Made by a program: the position numbers and the translations under genes. From positions 1 to 64,000 of the forward strand of contig CANNFB010000015.1 of the NCBI GenBank assembly GCA_947503785.1: a stretch of DNA of 64,000 bases, in the 5' to 3' direction. Every line of letters starts with the position of its first letter. Position 1 is the first letter of the stretch. Under the pieces are notes generated by a model, which saw only the letters and a list, made by a program, of their open reading frames with translations, was not told the DNA's origin and searched no databases. Positions 48,132 through 57,519 of the stretch are shown one piece after another. Source of the stretch: an uncultured Campylobacterales bacterium (GTDB lineage: Bacteria > Campylobacterota > Campylobacteria > Campylobacterales > Arcobacteraceae).

Positions 48132-48193
48132 ACTAATAGTTTCTCTTAATTTTGAATTTTAAGTTAGATTATTATACTTAGGTTTAAGGAGTT

Positions 48194-48221
48194 AGTATTG
48201 AAGAATTATATCTTCAATACT
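48194..48221. terminator. Hairpin overlapping the lepA stop codon
   Basis: An 11-bp perfect stem (agtattgaaga/tcttcaatact) with a 6-base loop lies between the convergent GT2 and lepA genes and includes the lepA stop. No T tract follows; it is a transcript-end candidate. Confidence 0.4.
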
Positions 48222-49993
48222 GCCATAAATGCTTCTTGCGGTACATTTACTTTCCCTATAGACTTCATTCTTTTCTTACCAGCTTTTTGTTTCTCTAGAA
48301 GTTTTCTTTTTCTTGTAATATCTCCACCATAACATTTTGCAGTTACATTTTTACCTGTTGATTTTACAGTTTCTCTAGCAATAATATTAGAGCCAATTGA
48401 TGCTTGAATAGCAACTTCAAACAATTGTCTTGGAATTAATTCTTTTAAGGCTTTGATAAATTCTCTACCTTTTGAAAGTGCTTTATTTTCTGGAACAATA
48501 ATAGATAAGGCATCAACTACATCACCTGCAACTTTAATATCAAGTTTTTGTAAAACACCTGGTCTAAATCCAACTGGTTCATAATCAAAAGATGCATAAC
48601 CTTTTGTTGTAGACTTTAATCTATCATAAAAGTCCATTACAATTTCATTCATAGGAATATCGTAGTCAAGTAAAACTCTAGTTCCTATATAATCCATTTT
48701 ATTTTGTACACCTCTTTTGTCATTAAGAAGTTTAATTACATTTCCTAAAAACTCATCTGGCACTAAAATAGTTGCTTTCACATAAGGTTCATAAATTGTA
48801 TCAATATAATTAGGTTCAGGTAATTCACTTGGATTTCGAATTACAATTTTTTGACCATCATTTTTTAATACTTCATAGATAACTGTTGGAGCAGTTGCTA
48901 TTAAATCAAGGTTAAATTCTCTCTCTAATCTTTCTTTAATTACTTCCATATGAAGCATTCCTAAGAAACCTGCTCTAAAACCACTTCCTAGTGCTGCTGA
49001 ACTTTCTGGTTCGTAAGAGATTGAAGAATCGTTTAATCTTAATTTATCTAAGGCATCTCTTAAGTCTTCAAACTTATCAGTATCAATTGGATAGATTCCT
49101 GCAAATACAAAAGGTTTTGCTGGTTCAAAGCCATCAATAGGTTCAGCTGTTCTATTTTTTGCATCAGTAATAGTATCTCCAACTGCAATAATATCTACAG
49201 TTTTAATACCAAGTACTACAATACCAATTTCACCTGTTTTAATTTCATTTGTAGTTTGTTTCTTTAAAGGGTGAGGGTACATTAGTGATAATACTTGTTG
49301 TTCATGTTCAGTATTCATCATACGTACAACTTGACCTTTTTTAATACTTCCTTCATATACTCGTACAAGTGCAAGTGCCCCCAGATAGTTGTCAAACCAA
49401 GAATCATAAATAAGAGCTTTTGTAGGAGCATTTGTATCTCCTACTGGAGAAGGTACTCTATCAACAATAGAATCGATTAATTCTCGTACACCTTGACCTG
49501 TTTTAGCACTTATTAAATTATGTTCAGTACAGTCAATCCCAATAGCATCTTCAACTTCCTCAAGAACTCTAAGTGGATCAGCTGAGGGCAAATCAATTTT
49601 ATTTACAACTGGTAATAATTCTAAATCATTATCCATTGCTATATAAACATTTGCAATAGTTTGAGCTTCAACTCCTTGCGTTGAATCTACAATTAATAAT
49701 GCACCATCTGATGAAGCTAAAGAACGAGATACTTCATATGAAAAATCAACATGACCTGGCGTATCAATAAGATTTAAAACATAGTTCTGTCCATCTTTTA
49801 CATAATCAAGTCTTACACTTTGTGCTTTTATTGTAATTCCACGTTCTTTTTCTATATCCATTGTATCCATTACTTGTGCAGACATATCTCTGTCTGCTAC
49901 TGAACCACACTCTTGAATAATTCTATCAGCTAGCGTTGATTTACCATGGTCAATATGAGCAATGATACTAAAGTTTCTAATGTTTTCTTGCAA
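48206..49993 (-). CDS. lepA: Elongation factor 4 (LepA)
   Basis: A 595-residue translational GTPase: [14 protein letters not shown] (P-loop), the G2 [10 protein letters not shown]3 DTPGHVDF, G4 [10 protein letters not shown], then the LepA-specific C-terminal domain with [16 protein letters not shown] and the end [16 protein letters not shown]. It acts on stalled or back-translocating ribosomes at the membrane. Single gene with ribosome site AAGG upstream. Confidence 0.97.
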   Translation of the reverse strand: MQENIRNFSIIAHIDHGKSTLADRIIQECGSVADRDMSAQVMDTMDIEKERGITIKAQSVRLDYVKDGQNYVLNLIDTPGHVDFSYEVSRSLASSDGALLIVDSTQGVEAQTIANVYIAMDNDLELLPVVNKIDLPSADPLRVLEEVEDAIGIDCTEHNLISAKTGQGVRELIDSIVDRVPSPVGDTNAPTKALIYDSWFDNYLGALALVRVYEGSIKKGQVVRMMNTEHEQQVLSLMYPHPLKKQTTNEIKTGEIGIVVLGIKTVDIIAVGDTITDAKNRTAEPIDGFEPAKPFVFAGIYPIDTDKFEDLRDALDKLRLNDSSISYEPESSAALGSGFRAGFLGMLHMEVIKERLEREFNLDLIATAPTVIYEVLKNDGQKIVIRNPSELPEPNYIDTIYEPYVKATILVPDEFLGNVIKLLNDKRGVQNKMDYIGTRVLLDYDIPMNEIVMDFYDRLKSTTKGYASFDYEPVGFRPGVLQKLDIKVAGDVVDALSIIVPENKALSKGREFIKALKELIPRQLFEVAIQASIGSNIIARETVKSTGKNVTAKCYGGDITRKRKLLEKQKAGKKRMKSIGKVNVPQEAFMAVLKI

Positions 49994-50091
49994 GGTTATT
50001 ATCCTTATTCTTTATTATTTATCGCGATTATATCTAAAGTTTTGTAAGTTTGATGTTAAATTAAAAGTGAGGGAGATTTAATGCTAGGAAT

Positions 50092-50122
50092 AAAGACTTA
50101 GATAAGATTATCTAAGTCTTTT
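50092..50122. terminator. Terminator after first OmpA gene
   Basis: A perfect 14-bp stem (aaagacttagataa at 50092-50105, ttatctaagtcttt at 50108-50121) with a 2-base loop lies 9 bases after the stop of the OmpA gene. The A/T feet can form the tract in either direction. Confidence 0.65.
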
Positions 50123-50130
50123 AATTTAAA

Positions 50131-51255
50131 TTATTGGTTGATTAAACCTGTAACTCTTCTATTTTCTGATCTTCCTTCTTCTGTATCATTAGATGAAATT
50201 GGTTGAGTTTCCCCATATCCAATTGCACGTAATCTATTAGGAGAAACATTTAAGTTTTCTAAAGCTCTAACAGCAGAAGTTGCTCTTTTTTCAGATAATC
50301 TTTGGTTATATTTTTCTGAACCTTTAGAATCAGTATGTGCTTCAATTGTTGCATTTAACTTAGGGTTTTCATTTAACATAGCTGCAAATTCTTGTAATTT
50401 TGAATTATATGTAGAATTAATTTTCTCTGAATTATAATCAAAGTTAATATTTAGATTAAGTGTAGCTACACAACCATCTGCATTAACTGTAACACCTTCA
50501 GATGTATTCATACATTTGTCAAGTCTATTAACAATACCATCGTTATCATCATCTACTTCACAGCCATTTTCATTTACAACTGCACCTGGTAATGAATCTG
50601 GACATAAATCTTTTGAGTTTAATACACCATCGTTATCATCATCTCCATCTACAACTGGAACAACTGCAGCAATTGGTTCTTCAATTACAGGCACTTTTGC
50701 TACGATATTTTCTGAATATCTTTTTCCTAGAGGCATAGCTAACCCTAATGTATACATAAGATCATTTTCTTTATCATTAATAGAAAAGACATGTCTTACA
50801 TCCCCTTTAACTGCGATTGCATAATAAGGAAGGTCATATCTTAATCCAACACCATAGTTTAATAATGCAGAATCATCATTGTCTTTCATTTCTTGAGTAA
50901 CATCTTGATAACCAGCTCCAAGTAAACCATAAGCAGCTAATTTTTCAGTTAATGGAAGTTTTTTTACAGCATTTAAAAATACTCTATTAATATTAGTATT
51001 TCCAGTTGTCCCATTATAGTTAAGACTATCACTTCTCATTATTGCTAGTTCAACTTGATCTAAAAAAGAGTTTTGTAAATTTTTAGCCAATGAAATACCA
51101 GCATTTGCATAGTGATCGTCATCTAAGTTTGCCTTACTATCAGATAATATTCCCGCAGCAAAAGGTGTTACTTCGTAGTTATATTCGCTACTTGGTGCAC
51201 TTTGAGCAAACATAAAAGATGCACATAGTGCAGATGTTAATAAAATTTTTTTCAT
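50131..51255 (-). CDS. OmpA-family outer membrane protein
   Basis: A 374-residue protein. A signal peptide (1-19, LCASFMFAQSAP) precedes an N-terminal beta-barrel (about 25-190). A linker rich in acidic calcium-binding thrombospondin-type-3 repeats (DDDNDGVLNSKDLCPD, VDDDNDGIVNRLDKC, about 205-250) leads to a peptidoglycan-binding OmpA domain (about 265-374) with IEAHTDSKGSEKYNQRLSEKRA. It anchors the outer membrane to the cell wall. The homologous gene at 51407 has the same layout. Confidence 0.93.
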   Translation of the reverse strand: MKKILLTSALCASFMFAQSAPSSEYNYEVTPFAAGILSDSKANLDDDHYANAGISLAKNLQNSFLDQVELAIMRSDSLNYNGTTGNTNINRVFLNAVKKLPLTEKLAAYGLLGAGYQDVTQEMKDNDDSALLNYGVGLRYDLPYYAIAVKGDVRHVFSINDKENDLMYTLGLAMPLGKRYSENIVAKVPVIEEPIAAVVPVVDGDDDNDGVLNSKDLCPDSLPGAVVNENGCEVDDDNDGIVNRLDKCMNTSEGVTVNADGCVATLNLNINFDYNSEKINSTYNSKLQEFAAMLNENPKLNATIEAHTDSKGSEKYNQRLSEKRATSAVRALENLNVSPNRLRAIGYGETQPISSNDTEEGRSENRRVTGLINQ

Positions 51256-51286
51256 TTAACTTCCTTGTATTATAATAATTTATTTT

Positions 51287-51292
51287 ATTATA
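51287..51292 (-). promoter_or_regulatory. -10 box of first OmpA gene
   Basis: On the minus strand the sequence reads TGCTATAAT, an extended -10 (TGn-TATAAT), 32 bases before the start codon. AAGGAAG is the ribosome site. The second OmpA gene has almost the same element. Confidence 0.6.
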
Positions 51293-51362
51293 GCAAAAAA
51301 AGTTCAGTTTTTTATTAAAAGGATTTAGTATATTTTGAATTTTGATATTAAGTGTTGAGAGA

Positions 51363-51392
51363 AATAAGATTAGGAAGATTCCTAATCTTATT
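51363..51392. terminator. Terminator after second OmpA gene
   Basis: A perfect 14-bp stem (aataagattaggaa / ttcctaatcttatt) with a 2-base loop, 14 bases after the stop of the OmpA gene at 51407. It has the same size and placement as the hairpin behind the other OmpA gene. Confidence 0.65.
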
Positions 51393-51406
51393 GTTTTGAA
51401 GTATAA

Positions 51407-52510
51407 TTATTTAGTAATTACAGCGTGAACTCTTCTGTTTTGAGCTCTTCCTTCTTTATTCATATTACTTGCAGCTGGTTTAGTTTCACCATAACCAACA
51501 GCTTTTAATCTAGAAGAATCAACGTTTAAAGATTTTAAAACTTCAACAGTTGAAGCTGCTCTTTTGTCAGATAATTTTTGATTGTATTTAGCAGAACCAA
51601 TTGAATCAGTATGTGCTTCAATTGTAGCTTTTAATTTAGTGTTACTTTTCATCATGTTAGCAAAATTAACAATTTTTGAATCATAAGAATCTTTAATTAC
51701 TGCAGAGTTAGTATCAAAGTTAATATTTAAATTAACTAATGTCATACATCCAACATTATCAACTTTTGCATCAGCAATTGTATTTGGACATTGATCTAAT
51801 CTATTTACAACACCATCTTTATCATCATCCATTTCACAACCCATAGCATTTACAATAGCACCTGCAACAGTATTAGGACATTTGTCTTTTGCATCAATTA
51901 CACCATCTTTATCAGAATCCATAGGAGCAGGCACAACTACAGGAGCAACTACAGGAGCAGCTTTTGCAATTTTACCAAAAGGAACAGAGAATCCTAAGTT
52001 ATATAATAAAGTATTATCTCCAGAATCTGCTTCAATTAAATGTCTAACATCAAATTTTAATGCGAATTGTTCTGCAATTTTATATTTTGCACCTAAACCA
52101 TAGTTTCCTACAAGACCATTTTCATTATTGTTATTATTTGCATCATCATCAAAGAACTCAAGACCAGCACCAGCTAATGCATATAAAGAAGCATTTGCCG
52201 TTAATGGATATTCTTTTACAACGTTAACAAAAAATCTAGTAATTCCTGTATCTCTATTAATAGAATTTCCAGCAGCATTTACCATATCAACGTCTTCAAC
52301 TGTTCTGAACATAGCAAATTCAACTTGGTCAATCATAGAATCAACTTGATTAAATCCTAATGCTAATCCACCATTGATATAATCTCTTTCTAAACCTAAG
52401 TTACCCTCTGTATATGCTCCACCAATCATTGGTGTAATTTCGTACTTGTACTCACTTGCAGCGAACATCATTGATGCACATACAACTGATGATAATATGA
52501 TTTTTTTCAT
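51407..52510 (-). CDS. OmpA-family outer membrane protein (paralogue)
   Basis: A 367-residue paralogue of the protein at 50131. Signal peptide 1-18 (VVCASMMFAASE), beta-barrel about 20-180, a Pro/Val hinge (VVAPVVVPAPMDSD), two thrombospondin-type-3 calcium repeats (DSDKDGVIDAKDKCPN, MDDDKDGVVNRLDQCPN) and an OmpA domain (about 258-367, IEAHTDSIGSAKYNQKLSDKRA). The two genes have separate promoters and terminators, so they are not an operon and may be expressed differently. Major porin-like surface protein by family. Confidence 0.93.
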   Translation of the reverse strand: MKKIILSSVVCASMMFAASEYKYEITPMIGGAYTEGNLGLERDYINGGLALGFNQVDSMIDQVEFAMFRTVEDVDMVNAAGNSINRDTGITRFFVNVVKEYPLTANASLYALAGAGLEFFDDDANNNNNENGLVGNYGLGAKYKIAEQFALKFDVRHLIEADSGDNTLLYNLGFSVPFGKIAKAAPVVAPVVVPAPMDSDKDGVIDAKDKCPNTVAGAIVNAMGCEMDDDKDGVVNRLDQCPNTIADAKVDNVGCMTLVNLNINFDTNSAVIKDSYDSKIVNFANMMKSNTKLKATIEAHTDSIGSAKYNQKLSDKRAASTVEVLKSLNVDSSRLKAVGYGETKPAASNMNKEGRAQNRRVHAVITK

Positions 52511-52542
52511 TTTATATCCTTTTGTTTTTAATAATTTTTTGT

Positions 52543-52548
52543 ATTATA
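52543..52548 (-). promoter_or_regulatory. -10 box of second OmpA gene
   Basis: The minus strand reads AGCTATAAT, 33 bases before the start codon, nearly identical to the box of the other OmpA gene. A ribosome site AAAAGGA follows. Confidence 0.6.
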
Positions 52549-52571
52549 GCTAAATTTTTATAATTTGTCTA

Positions 52572-53504
52572 TTAATCATTAAATATTGAATTTACAGATT
52601 CATTATTTTGAATTCTTCTTATTGTCTCACCAATAATTGTAGACGCAGTTAATACAGTGATCTTTTTAGCATCTTTTCGTGTAGGAATTGTGTCTGAAAC
52701 AACTAGTTCATCTAAAACACCATTTGCAATTCTTTCATATGCTGGACCTGAAAGAACACCATGAGTACAACATGCCATTACTGAATTAGCACCTTTTTTC
52801 TTTAAAACTTCCGCAGCTTTAACTAAAGTTCCTGCTGTATCAACCATATCATCAACTAAGATTACATCTTTACCTTGAACATCACCAATGATATTCATTA
52901 CTTCAGATTCATTAGCTTTTTCTCTTTTTTTATCAACAATAATTAAATCATATCCTAGTTTATCAGCATAAGATCTAGCTCGTGCAACACCACCAATATC
53001 CGGACTTGCAATAATTGGATTTGGTAAGTTTTTATCTTTTATATAATTGGCAAATAAGATTGATCCAAATAAATTATCTGCAGGAATATTAAAGAAACCT
53101 TGAATTTGTGCAGCATGTAAATCAATAGTTACAACTCTAGTAATTCCAGCAGCTTCTAATAAATCAGCAACCAATTTTGCAGTAATTGGAACTCTAGGAG
53201 CTGCTTTTCTATCTTGTCTTGCATATCCATAGTATGGAATAACTGCAGAGATTGATTTTGCACTTGATCTTTTCAATGCATCTACCATGATTAGTAGCTC
53301 CATTAAATTGTCATTTGTAGGTGCACATGTAGGTTGGATAATATATACGTCTTGACCTCTTACACTTTCTGTAATTTGAACAGACATTTCTCCATCACTA
53401 AATTTTTTACAAGTAGCATTAGAGACACGAACACCTAAATAACTACCTACTTTAGCAGCAAATTCAGGATTGGCAGAACCACTAAATATTTTATATGTTG
53501 ACAT
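52572..53504 (-). CDS. prs: Ribose-phosphate pyrophosphokinase
   Basis: A 310-residue PRPP synthase: FSGSANPEFAAKVGSYLGV, the ATP loop VIPYYGYARQDRK, DLHAAQIQGFF, PDIGGVARARSYADKL and the PRPP loop VILVDDMVDTAGTL. It makes PRPP for nucleotide, histidine and tryptophan synthesis; users of PRPP such as HisA/HisH lie in the same window. Transcribed toward the OmpA genes, which have their own promoters. Confidence 0.97.
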   Translation of the reverse strand: MSTYKIFSGSANPEFAAKVGSYLGVRVSNATCKKFSDGEMSVQITESVRGQDVYIIQPTCAPTNDNLMELLIMVDALKRSSAKSISAVIPYYGYARQDRKAAPRVPITAKLVADLLEAAGITRVVTIDLHAAQIQGFFNIPADNLFGSILFANYIKDKNLPNPIIASPDIGGVARARSYADKLGYDLIIVDKKREKANESEVMNIIGDVQGKDVILVDDMVDTAGTLVKAAEVLKKKGANSVMACCTHGVLSGPAYERIANGVLDELVVSDTIPTRKDAKKITVLTASTIIGETIRRIQNNESVNSIFND

Positions 53505-53549
53505 GAAAATTTCCTTAGTTTAAATGAGTATATTTGCGATTTTATCTAA

Positions 53550-53575
53550 AAAGTACTTAATGAATTAAGTACTTT
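53550..53575. terminator. Terminator between mnmA and prs
   Basis: A perfect 12-bp stem (aaagtacttaat / attaagtacttt) with a 2-base loop lies 10 bases after the mnmA stop and before prs on the minus strand. T-rich sequence follows only loosely. Confidence 0.5.
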
Positions 53576-53585
53576 AACTAATTTA

Positions 53586-54620
53586 TTATTTTGTACTTTC
53601 TATCCAAGCACTTCCAATAACTTTTTCTCCATCATAGAAAACTGCTAATTGTCCAGTAGCAACACCAAATGATGGCTCTTTTAATCTTATGATTGCTTTT
53701 TTATTTTCAATAACTACCTCGCATGGTACAGATACTGATCTATATCTTAATTTAACGGTTGCTGTAAATTTTGTATCATCAATATACATATTGAGCCCAC
53801 TTGTTATTACTTCATTTACTTCTAAGACATGTTTCTTTCCAACAACAATTGTATTGGTTTTTGGGTTTAATTCTTTTACAAAGTGCGGTTCTTGAGCACC
53901 TTTAACTGTAAAGCCTCTTCTTTTACCAATTGTATAGTGCATGTAACCTTTATGTTCACCTACAACATTCCCCTCTTCATCTAAAACATCTCCAGGAAGA
54001 TCAATATTTGCATGTCTTTTAATTACATCTGTATAAACAGTTTCAACAAAACAAATTTCTTGTGATTCATTTTTTTCTGTAATTTTTTTATATACAGAAG
54101 CTAATGTTTCTCCAAGTTTTACAATGTCTTCTTTTTTATAAGTACTTAAAGGAAACATCATATATGGAAGTGCTTTTTTATCAACTTGTGATAAGAAGTA
54201 GCTTTGATCTTTTGTTTTGTCATCAGCTTTGTAGAGAAACTCTCCATCAGTTTTTACATAATGTCCAGTTGCTAAGTATTCACAATCATTATCTTGTGCA
54301 AATTTAAGCATTGCACCAAATTTGATGTTTTTATTACATTTTACACATGGGTTTGGAGTAGTACCTTCTAAATAAGATTGAACAAAGTAGTCATATATCT
54401 TTTGAGTGAATTTATCAGATAAGTCTAATACGTGATATTTAATATTTAAGAACTTAGAAACATCTTCTATGAATCCTAAGTTTTTTTCGTGGTAACCATC
54501 ATCTCTATTATGAAGTTTTAGGTAAACACCTTCAACTTCGTAACCTTCTTTTTGTAGCATATAAGCAGTAACTGAAGAATCAATTCCTCCACTCATTCCT
54601 ACCATTACTTTTTTGTTCAT
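53586..54620 (-). CDS. mnmA: tRNA-specific 2-thiouridylase MnmA, Campylobacterota type
   Basis: A 344-residue MnmA: P-loop MVGMSGGIDSSVTAYML, the first catalytic Cys in TPNPCVKCNKNIKFG (about 92-106) and the second in NESQEICFVE (about 197), with ATGHYV and KDQSYFLSQV between. It adds sulfur to U34 of tRNA Lys, Glu and Gln. The sequence type differs clearly from the neighbouring MnmA at 54798. Directly upstream lies a decayed folK 3' end, so this gene was probably once the partner of folK. Both Cys and the ATP loop are intact, so it should be active. Confidence 0.94.
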   Translation of the reverse strand: MNKKVMVGMSGGIDSSVTAYMLQKEGYEVEGVYLKLHNRDDGYHEKNLGFIEDVSKFLNIKYHVLDLSDKFTQKIYDYFVQSYLEGTTPNPCVKCNKNIKFGAMLKFAQDNDCEYLATGHYVKTDGEFLYKADDKTKDQSYFLSQVDKKALPYMMFPLSTYKKEDIVKLGETLASVYKKITEKNESQEICFVETVYTDVIKRHANIDLPGDVLDEEGNVVGEHKGYMHYTIGKRRGFTVKGAQEPHFVKELNPKTNTIVVGKKHVLEVNEVITSGLNMYIDDTKFTATVKLRYRSVSVPCEVVIENKKAIIRLKEPSFGVATGQLAVFYDGEKVIGSAWIESTK

Positions 54621-54631
54621 TCTTATCCTTT

Positions 54632-54743
54632 TTTAAGGAATATTCACTGATTCTTTATTTGCCTAATTTTCTTGTGGAATAATAAGTTTTCTGTATTTAT
54701 ATCCAAGGTTTGAGGCGTATCTTGAAAGGATAGCTTTCTTCCG
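54632..54743 (-). pseudogene. Remnant of a folK 3' end
   Basis: Read on the minus strand, this intergenic stretch aligns with the 3' end of intact folK (55920-56078): ggaagaaagc, tcctttcaagat, ccttggatata, aaacttattattcc, ggcaaataaagaatcag and ttcctta all have near-identical counterparts in the same order. It lacks an internal piece of about 28-30 bases, is frame-shifted and has stops. Decoded in pieces it gives RKLSFQDTPQTLDI, matching RKRSFQDAPRTLDI of FolK. It ends at the mnmA start as intact folK does. Confidence 0.9.
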
Positions 54744-54751
54744 TTTAATAG

Positions 54752-54772
54752 TATGGAGAGAGACTCCATACC
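54752..54772 (-). terminator. Hairpin between the two mnmA genes
   Basis: An 8-bp stem (gtatggag/ctccatac) with a 5-base loop lies 26 bases after the stop of the second mnmA gene. No T tract; possible transcript end at the upstream border of the folK remnant. Confidence 0.35.
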
Positions 54773-54797
54773 AAATCTTTTAGAATTAAGAGTATTT

Positions 54798-55898
54798 CTA
54801 ATTAAAGTAATTACTTATAAATCCTCCACCTAAACAATACTCCCCATCATATAAAACAAGACTTTGCCCTAATGTTACTGCTCTTTGTGGCTTATCAAAT
54901 TTAACTATGACTTTATCTCCGTTAGTTTCACTTACTGTACAAGCTTGTTTTTGCTGACGATAACGTACTTGGGCCATTAGTTTATCACCAACTTTAGGTG
55001 GCTCTTCTAATACCCAATGTATATGAGAAGCTTCAACATTTTGGTTCATAAGTAAAGGATGATTTGTATCTTGCACAACTGTTAATGTGTTTTTCTCCAT
55101 ATTTTTTTGTGCAGCGTACCATGGGTTATGTATATTATTAGCCGTTTCAGTTTCTTTTATACCACCAAGACCAATACCTTTTCTCTGACCTAGTGTGTAA
55201 CAAATAAGACCTTTGTGCTTTCCTATTACTTTTCCTGTTTCATCTACAATATCACCAGGAATAGCTTTTAGATGTTGCGTAATAAATTCATCAAATCTTT
55301 GGTTACCAATAAAACATATACCGGTACTATCTTTTTTATCATTTACATGTAGATTATGCTCTGTAGCTATTTCTCTCACCTCTTTTTTAGTTAAATCTGC
55401 AAGTGGAAACATTGAGTGAGAAAGTTGCTCACTTGATAGTGCATGTAGGAAGTAAGATTGATCTTTTGAGCTATCTTTTGGAGTATCAAGAACATAATGA
55501 TCGTTATATTTAGATATTTTTGCATAATGTCCAGTTGCAATCATATCTGCTCCCATTTTTTTTGCTTCATTTAAAAATACATTAAATTTAATCTCACGAT
55601 TACAAAGAATATCTGGATTAGGAGTAAGCCCCTTTTTTAAGCCTTCTAAAAATACATCAAATACTTTAGTTCTATATTCCTCAACGAAATCTATACCAAT
55701 TACATCTATTCCTAAGAGTGCACCTACTTTTTTTGCATCTTCAAACTCTATTCGATTAGGACACTGACTACCTTTGATACCATACTCCCAATTTCGCATA
55801 AATAAGCCTACTACTTCATAACCTTGCTGTTTTAAGAGCAATGCAGTAACAGAGGAATCAACACCACCAGACATTCCAACAACTACTTTTTTTTTCAT
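54798..55898 (-). CDS. mnmA: tRNA-specific 2-thiouridylase MnmA, gammaproteobacterial type (second copy)
   Basis: A 366-residue MnmA with VVGMSGGVDSSVTALLLKQQ, LFMRNWE, TPNPDILCNREIKFN (first Cys), ATGHYAKI, KDSTGICFIGNQRF (second Cys) and CYTLGQRKGIGLGG. These variants (NPDILCN, DSTGICFIG) are those of E. coli-like MnmA, not those of the copy at 53586, so the two are distant homologues rather than a recent tandem duplication. All catalytic residues are intact. It overlaps folK by 4 bases. Acquisition by horizontal transfer is the likely origin. Confidence 0.94.
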   Translation of the reverse strand: MKKKVVVGMSGGVDSSVTALLLKQQGYEVVGLFMRNWEYGIKGSQCPNRIEFEDAKKVGALLGIDVIGIDFVEEYRTKVFDVFLEGLKKGLTPNPDILCNREIKFNVFLNEAKKMGADMIATGHYAKISKYNDHYVLDTPKDSSKDQSYFLHALSSEQLSHSMFPLADLTKKEVREIATEHNLHVNDKKDSTGICFIGNQRFDEFITQHLKAIPGDIVDETGKVIGKHKGLICYTLGQRKGIGLGGIKETETANNIHNPWYAAQKNMEKNTLTVVQDTNHPLLMNQNVEASHIHWVLEEPPKVGDKLMAQVRYRQQKQACTVSETNGDKVIVKFDKPQRAVTLGQSLVLYDGEYCLGGGFISNYFN

Positions 55899-56395
55899 TT
55901 TCTACCTTTGTAAATTTTCTTCATATAATTTAAAGGAATAATAACCGATTCTCTATTTGCCCAATCTTTGTGAGGAATAATAAGTTTTTTTGTATTTATT
56001 TTTTTATTATCAAAAAATATTATATCTATATCCAATGTTCGAGGTGCATCTTGAAAAGATCGTTTTCTTCCATATCTAATCTCTAGTTTTTGCATAATTT
56101 TAAAAAAATCATTCACACTTAGATTAGTTTTAATCGCAATTATACCATTTAAAAAGTCTTTTTGTTCCGTATAACCAAAGGCTGGATTTGTAAGTAAGGG
56201 ACTTGTTCTTACAATATGAAAATGAGAGTTGTTTTTTAAAGATAAGAATAGCTTATTAAAAGTTTTTTTGACATCTCCAACATTACCCCCAATACCAATA
56301 GTTACAAGATATTTTTTTCTTGATTGCTTTTTTGAAATATATGGAAAAATATTAGTTTTATAAAGTGTTAACTTATCACTTAGATTTTTTTTCAA
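55895..56395 (-). CDS. folK: 2-amino-4-hydroxy-6-hydroxymethyldihydropteridine pyrophosphokinase
   Basis: A 166-residue FolK: YLVTIGIGGNVGDVKKTF, TSPLLTNPAFGYTEQKDFLNGI, and the signature RKRSFQDAPRTLDIDIIFFD; the final PHKDWANRESVIIPL is typical. It pyrophosphorylates the pterin in folate synthesis. An N-terminal extension of about 28 residues precedes the usual start. Its ATGA stop overlaps mnmA. A decayed second copy of its 3' end lies at 54632. Confidence 0.92.
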   Translation of the reverse strand: MKKNLSDKLTLYKTNIFPYISKKQSRKKYLVTIGIGGNVGDVKKTFNKLFLSLKNNSHFHIVRTSPLLTNPAFGYTEQKDFLNGIIAIKTNLSVNDFFKIMQKLEIRYGRKRSFQDAPRTLDIDIIFFDNKKINTKKLIIPHKDWANRESVIIPLNYMKKIYKGRK

Positions 56396-56418
56396 ATTTG
56401 TCTCTTTTCCATATTTTT

Positions 56419-57444
56419 TTAAAGTATTATAGCTTTGCCATTTTTCATAACAACAGTATCTTCTATTCTTATTCCAAACTCTTTAGGTAAATAAATACCA
56501 GGTTCAATTGTAAAAACCATATTATCTTCAATTATTACATCAGACTTAGAATTTATATTTGGAAATTCATGAATATCAAGTCCCACTCCATGTCCCGTAC
56601 TATGAATGAAGTACTTTCCATATCCAGCTTTTTGGATCACATCTCTTGTAAGTGCATCTATTTGTGATGCTTTCATTCCTACTCTTGCCTTTTCAATCGC
56701 ATTTAACTGAGCTTTATAAACAAGGTCATAAATCTTTTGATGCTTTTTATTTTTAAAGTTTTGCTCTCGTTTGAAAGTTAACTTTTCAAAATTAGCACTT
56801 GTTACACAAGTTCTATCGGAACAATATCTTTTATATTTAACACCTGCATCTACAAGTATTAAATCATTTTTCTTTAATTTTTTTGAAGTTGGTAAAGCAT
56901 GAGGTTTTGCTGCATTCTCATTTATAGCAATAATTGGATCAAAACTTAAGTCTAGTTTTCCACTTTGACTCATTTTTTCAATACCTTTAAAAAATAAGAA
57001 TTGTTCTGTTTGTTTATATCCATTTTTTCTTATAAATTTAGCAAGTTCTTTAAATCCATCTCGTCCTAGCTGGGCTGCTTTTTTTAAAAGTTTTATTTCT
57101 TCGTCACTTTTAATAATTCTTTTTTGTTTTGAAAAACTAGGAATGGCTACAAATTTTGTATTTAAATCTTTTGTTATATTTATATAAGTAGAGTATTTAA
57201 AATCATTTGGATCAAATGTGATTTTCCTTATTTTGTTTTTAATTAATATTTCTTTTGCTGTTTGTATTAAGTTTGACGATTCAATAACTTCACAATTCTT
57301 CGCAAACTCATTTGCTTCAGTTGTATATCTAGCATCTGTAATAAAATACTTATCATTATGTAATGATAAGAAGATTACATTATCACAAGAAAATTCTGCT
57401 TCAAAATATACTGCATTTTCATCTAGTAAAATAAAATTTTTCAT
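56419..57444 (-). CDS. Aminopeptidase P family (M24) metallopeptidase
   Basis: A 341-residue pita-bread peptidase. An N-terminal creatinase-like domain (about 1-115) is followed by the dinuclear metal core: DLILVDAGVKYKRYCSDRT (two Asp), HSTGHGVGLDIHEFP (His), FTIEPGIYLP and GIRIEDTVVM (two Glu). It should remove N-terminal residues before proline (PepP/PepQ-like). It lies 23 bases upstream of folK on the same strand and divergent from aroQ. Confidence 0.9.
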   Translation of the reverse strand: MKNFILLDENAVYFEAEFSCDNVIFLSLHNDKYFITDARYTTEANEFAKNCEVIESSNLIQTAKEILIKNKIRKITFDPNDFKYSTYINITKDLNTKFVAIPSFSKQKRIIKSDEEIKLLKKAAQLGRDGFKELAKFIRKNGYKQTEQFLFFKGIEKMSQSGKLDLSFDPIIAINENAAKPHALPTSKKLKKNDLILVDAGVKYKRYCSDRTCVTSANFEKLTFKREQNFKNKKHQKIYDLVYKAQLNAIEKARVGMKASQIDALTRDVIQKAGYGKYFIHSTGHGVGLDIHEFPNINSKSDVIIEDNMVFTIEPGIYLPKEFGIRIEDTVVMKNGKAIIL

Positions 57445-57519
57445 AATATCTCTCTCTTTGGTAGGGTTTAACGTTAATTTAAATATAATCTTACCTAAAT
57501 TTTATAAAAGGAATATAAT

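Noticed and set aside
53586-55898. Simple recent tandem duplication of mnmA
   Set aside because: The two proteins differ at most positions and carry different subfamily motifs around both catalytic cysteines; only the folK piece looks like a recent copy.
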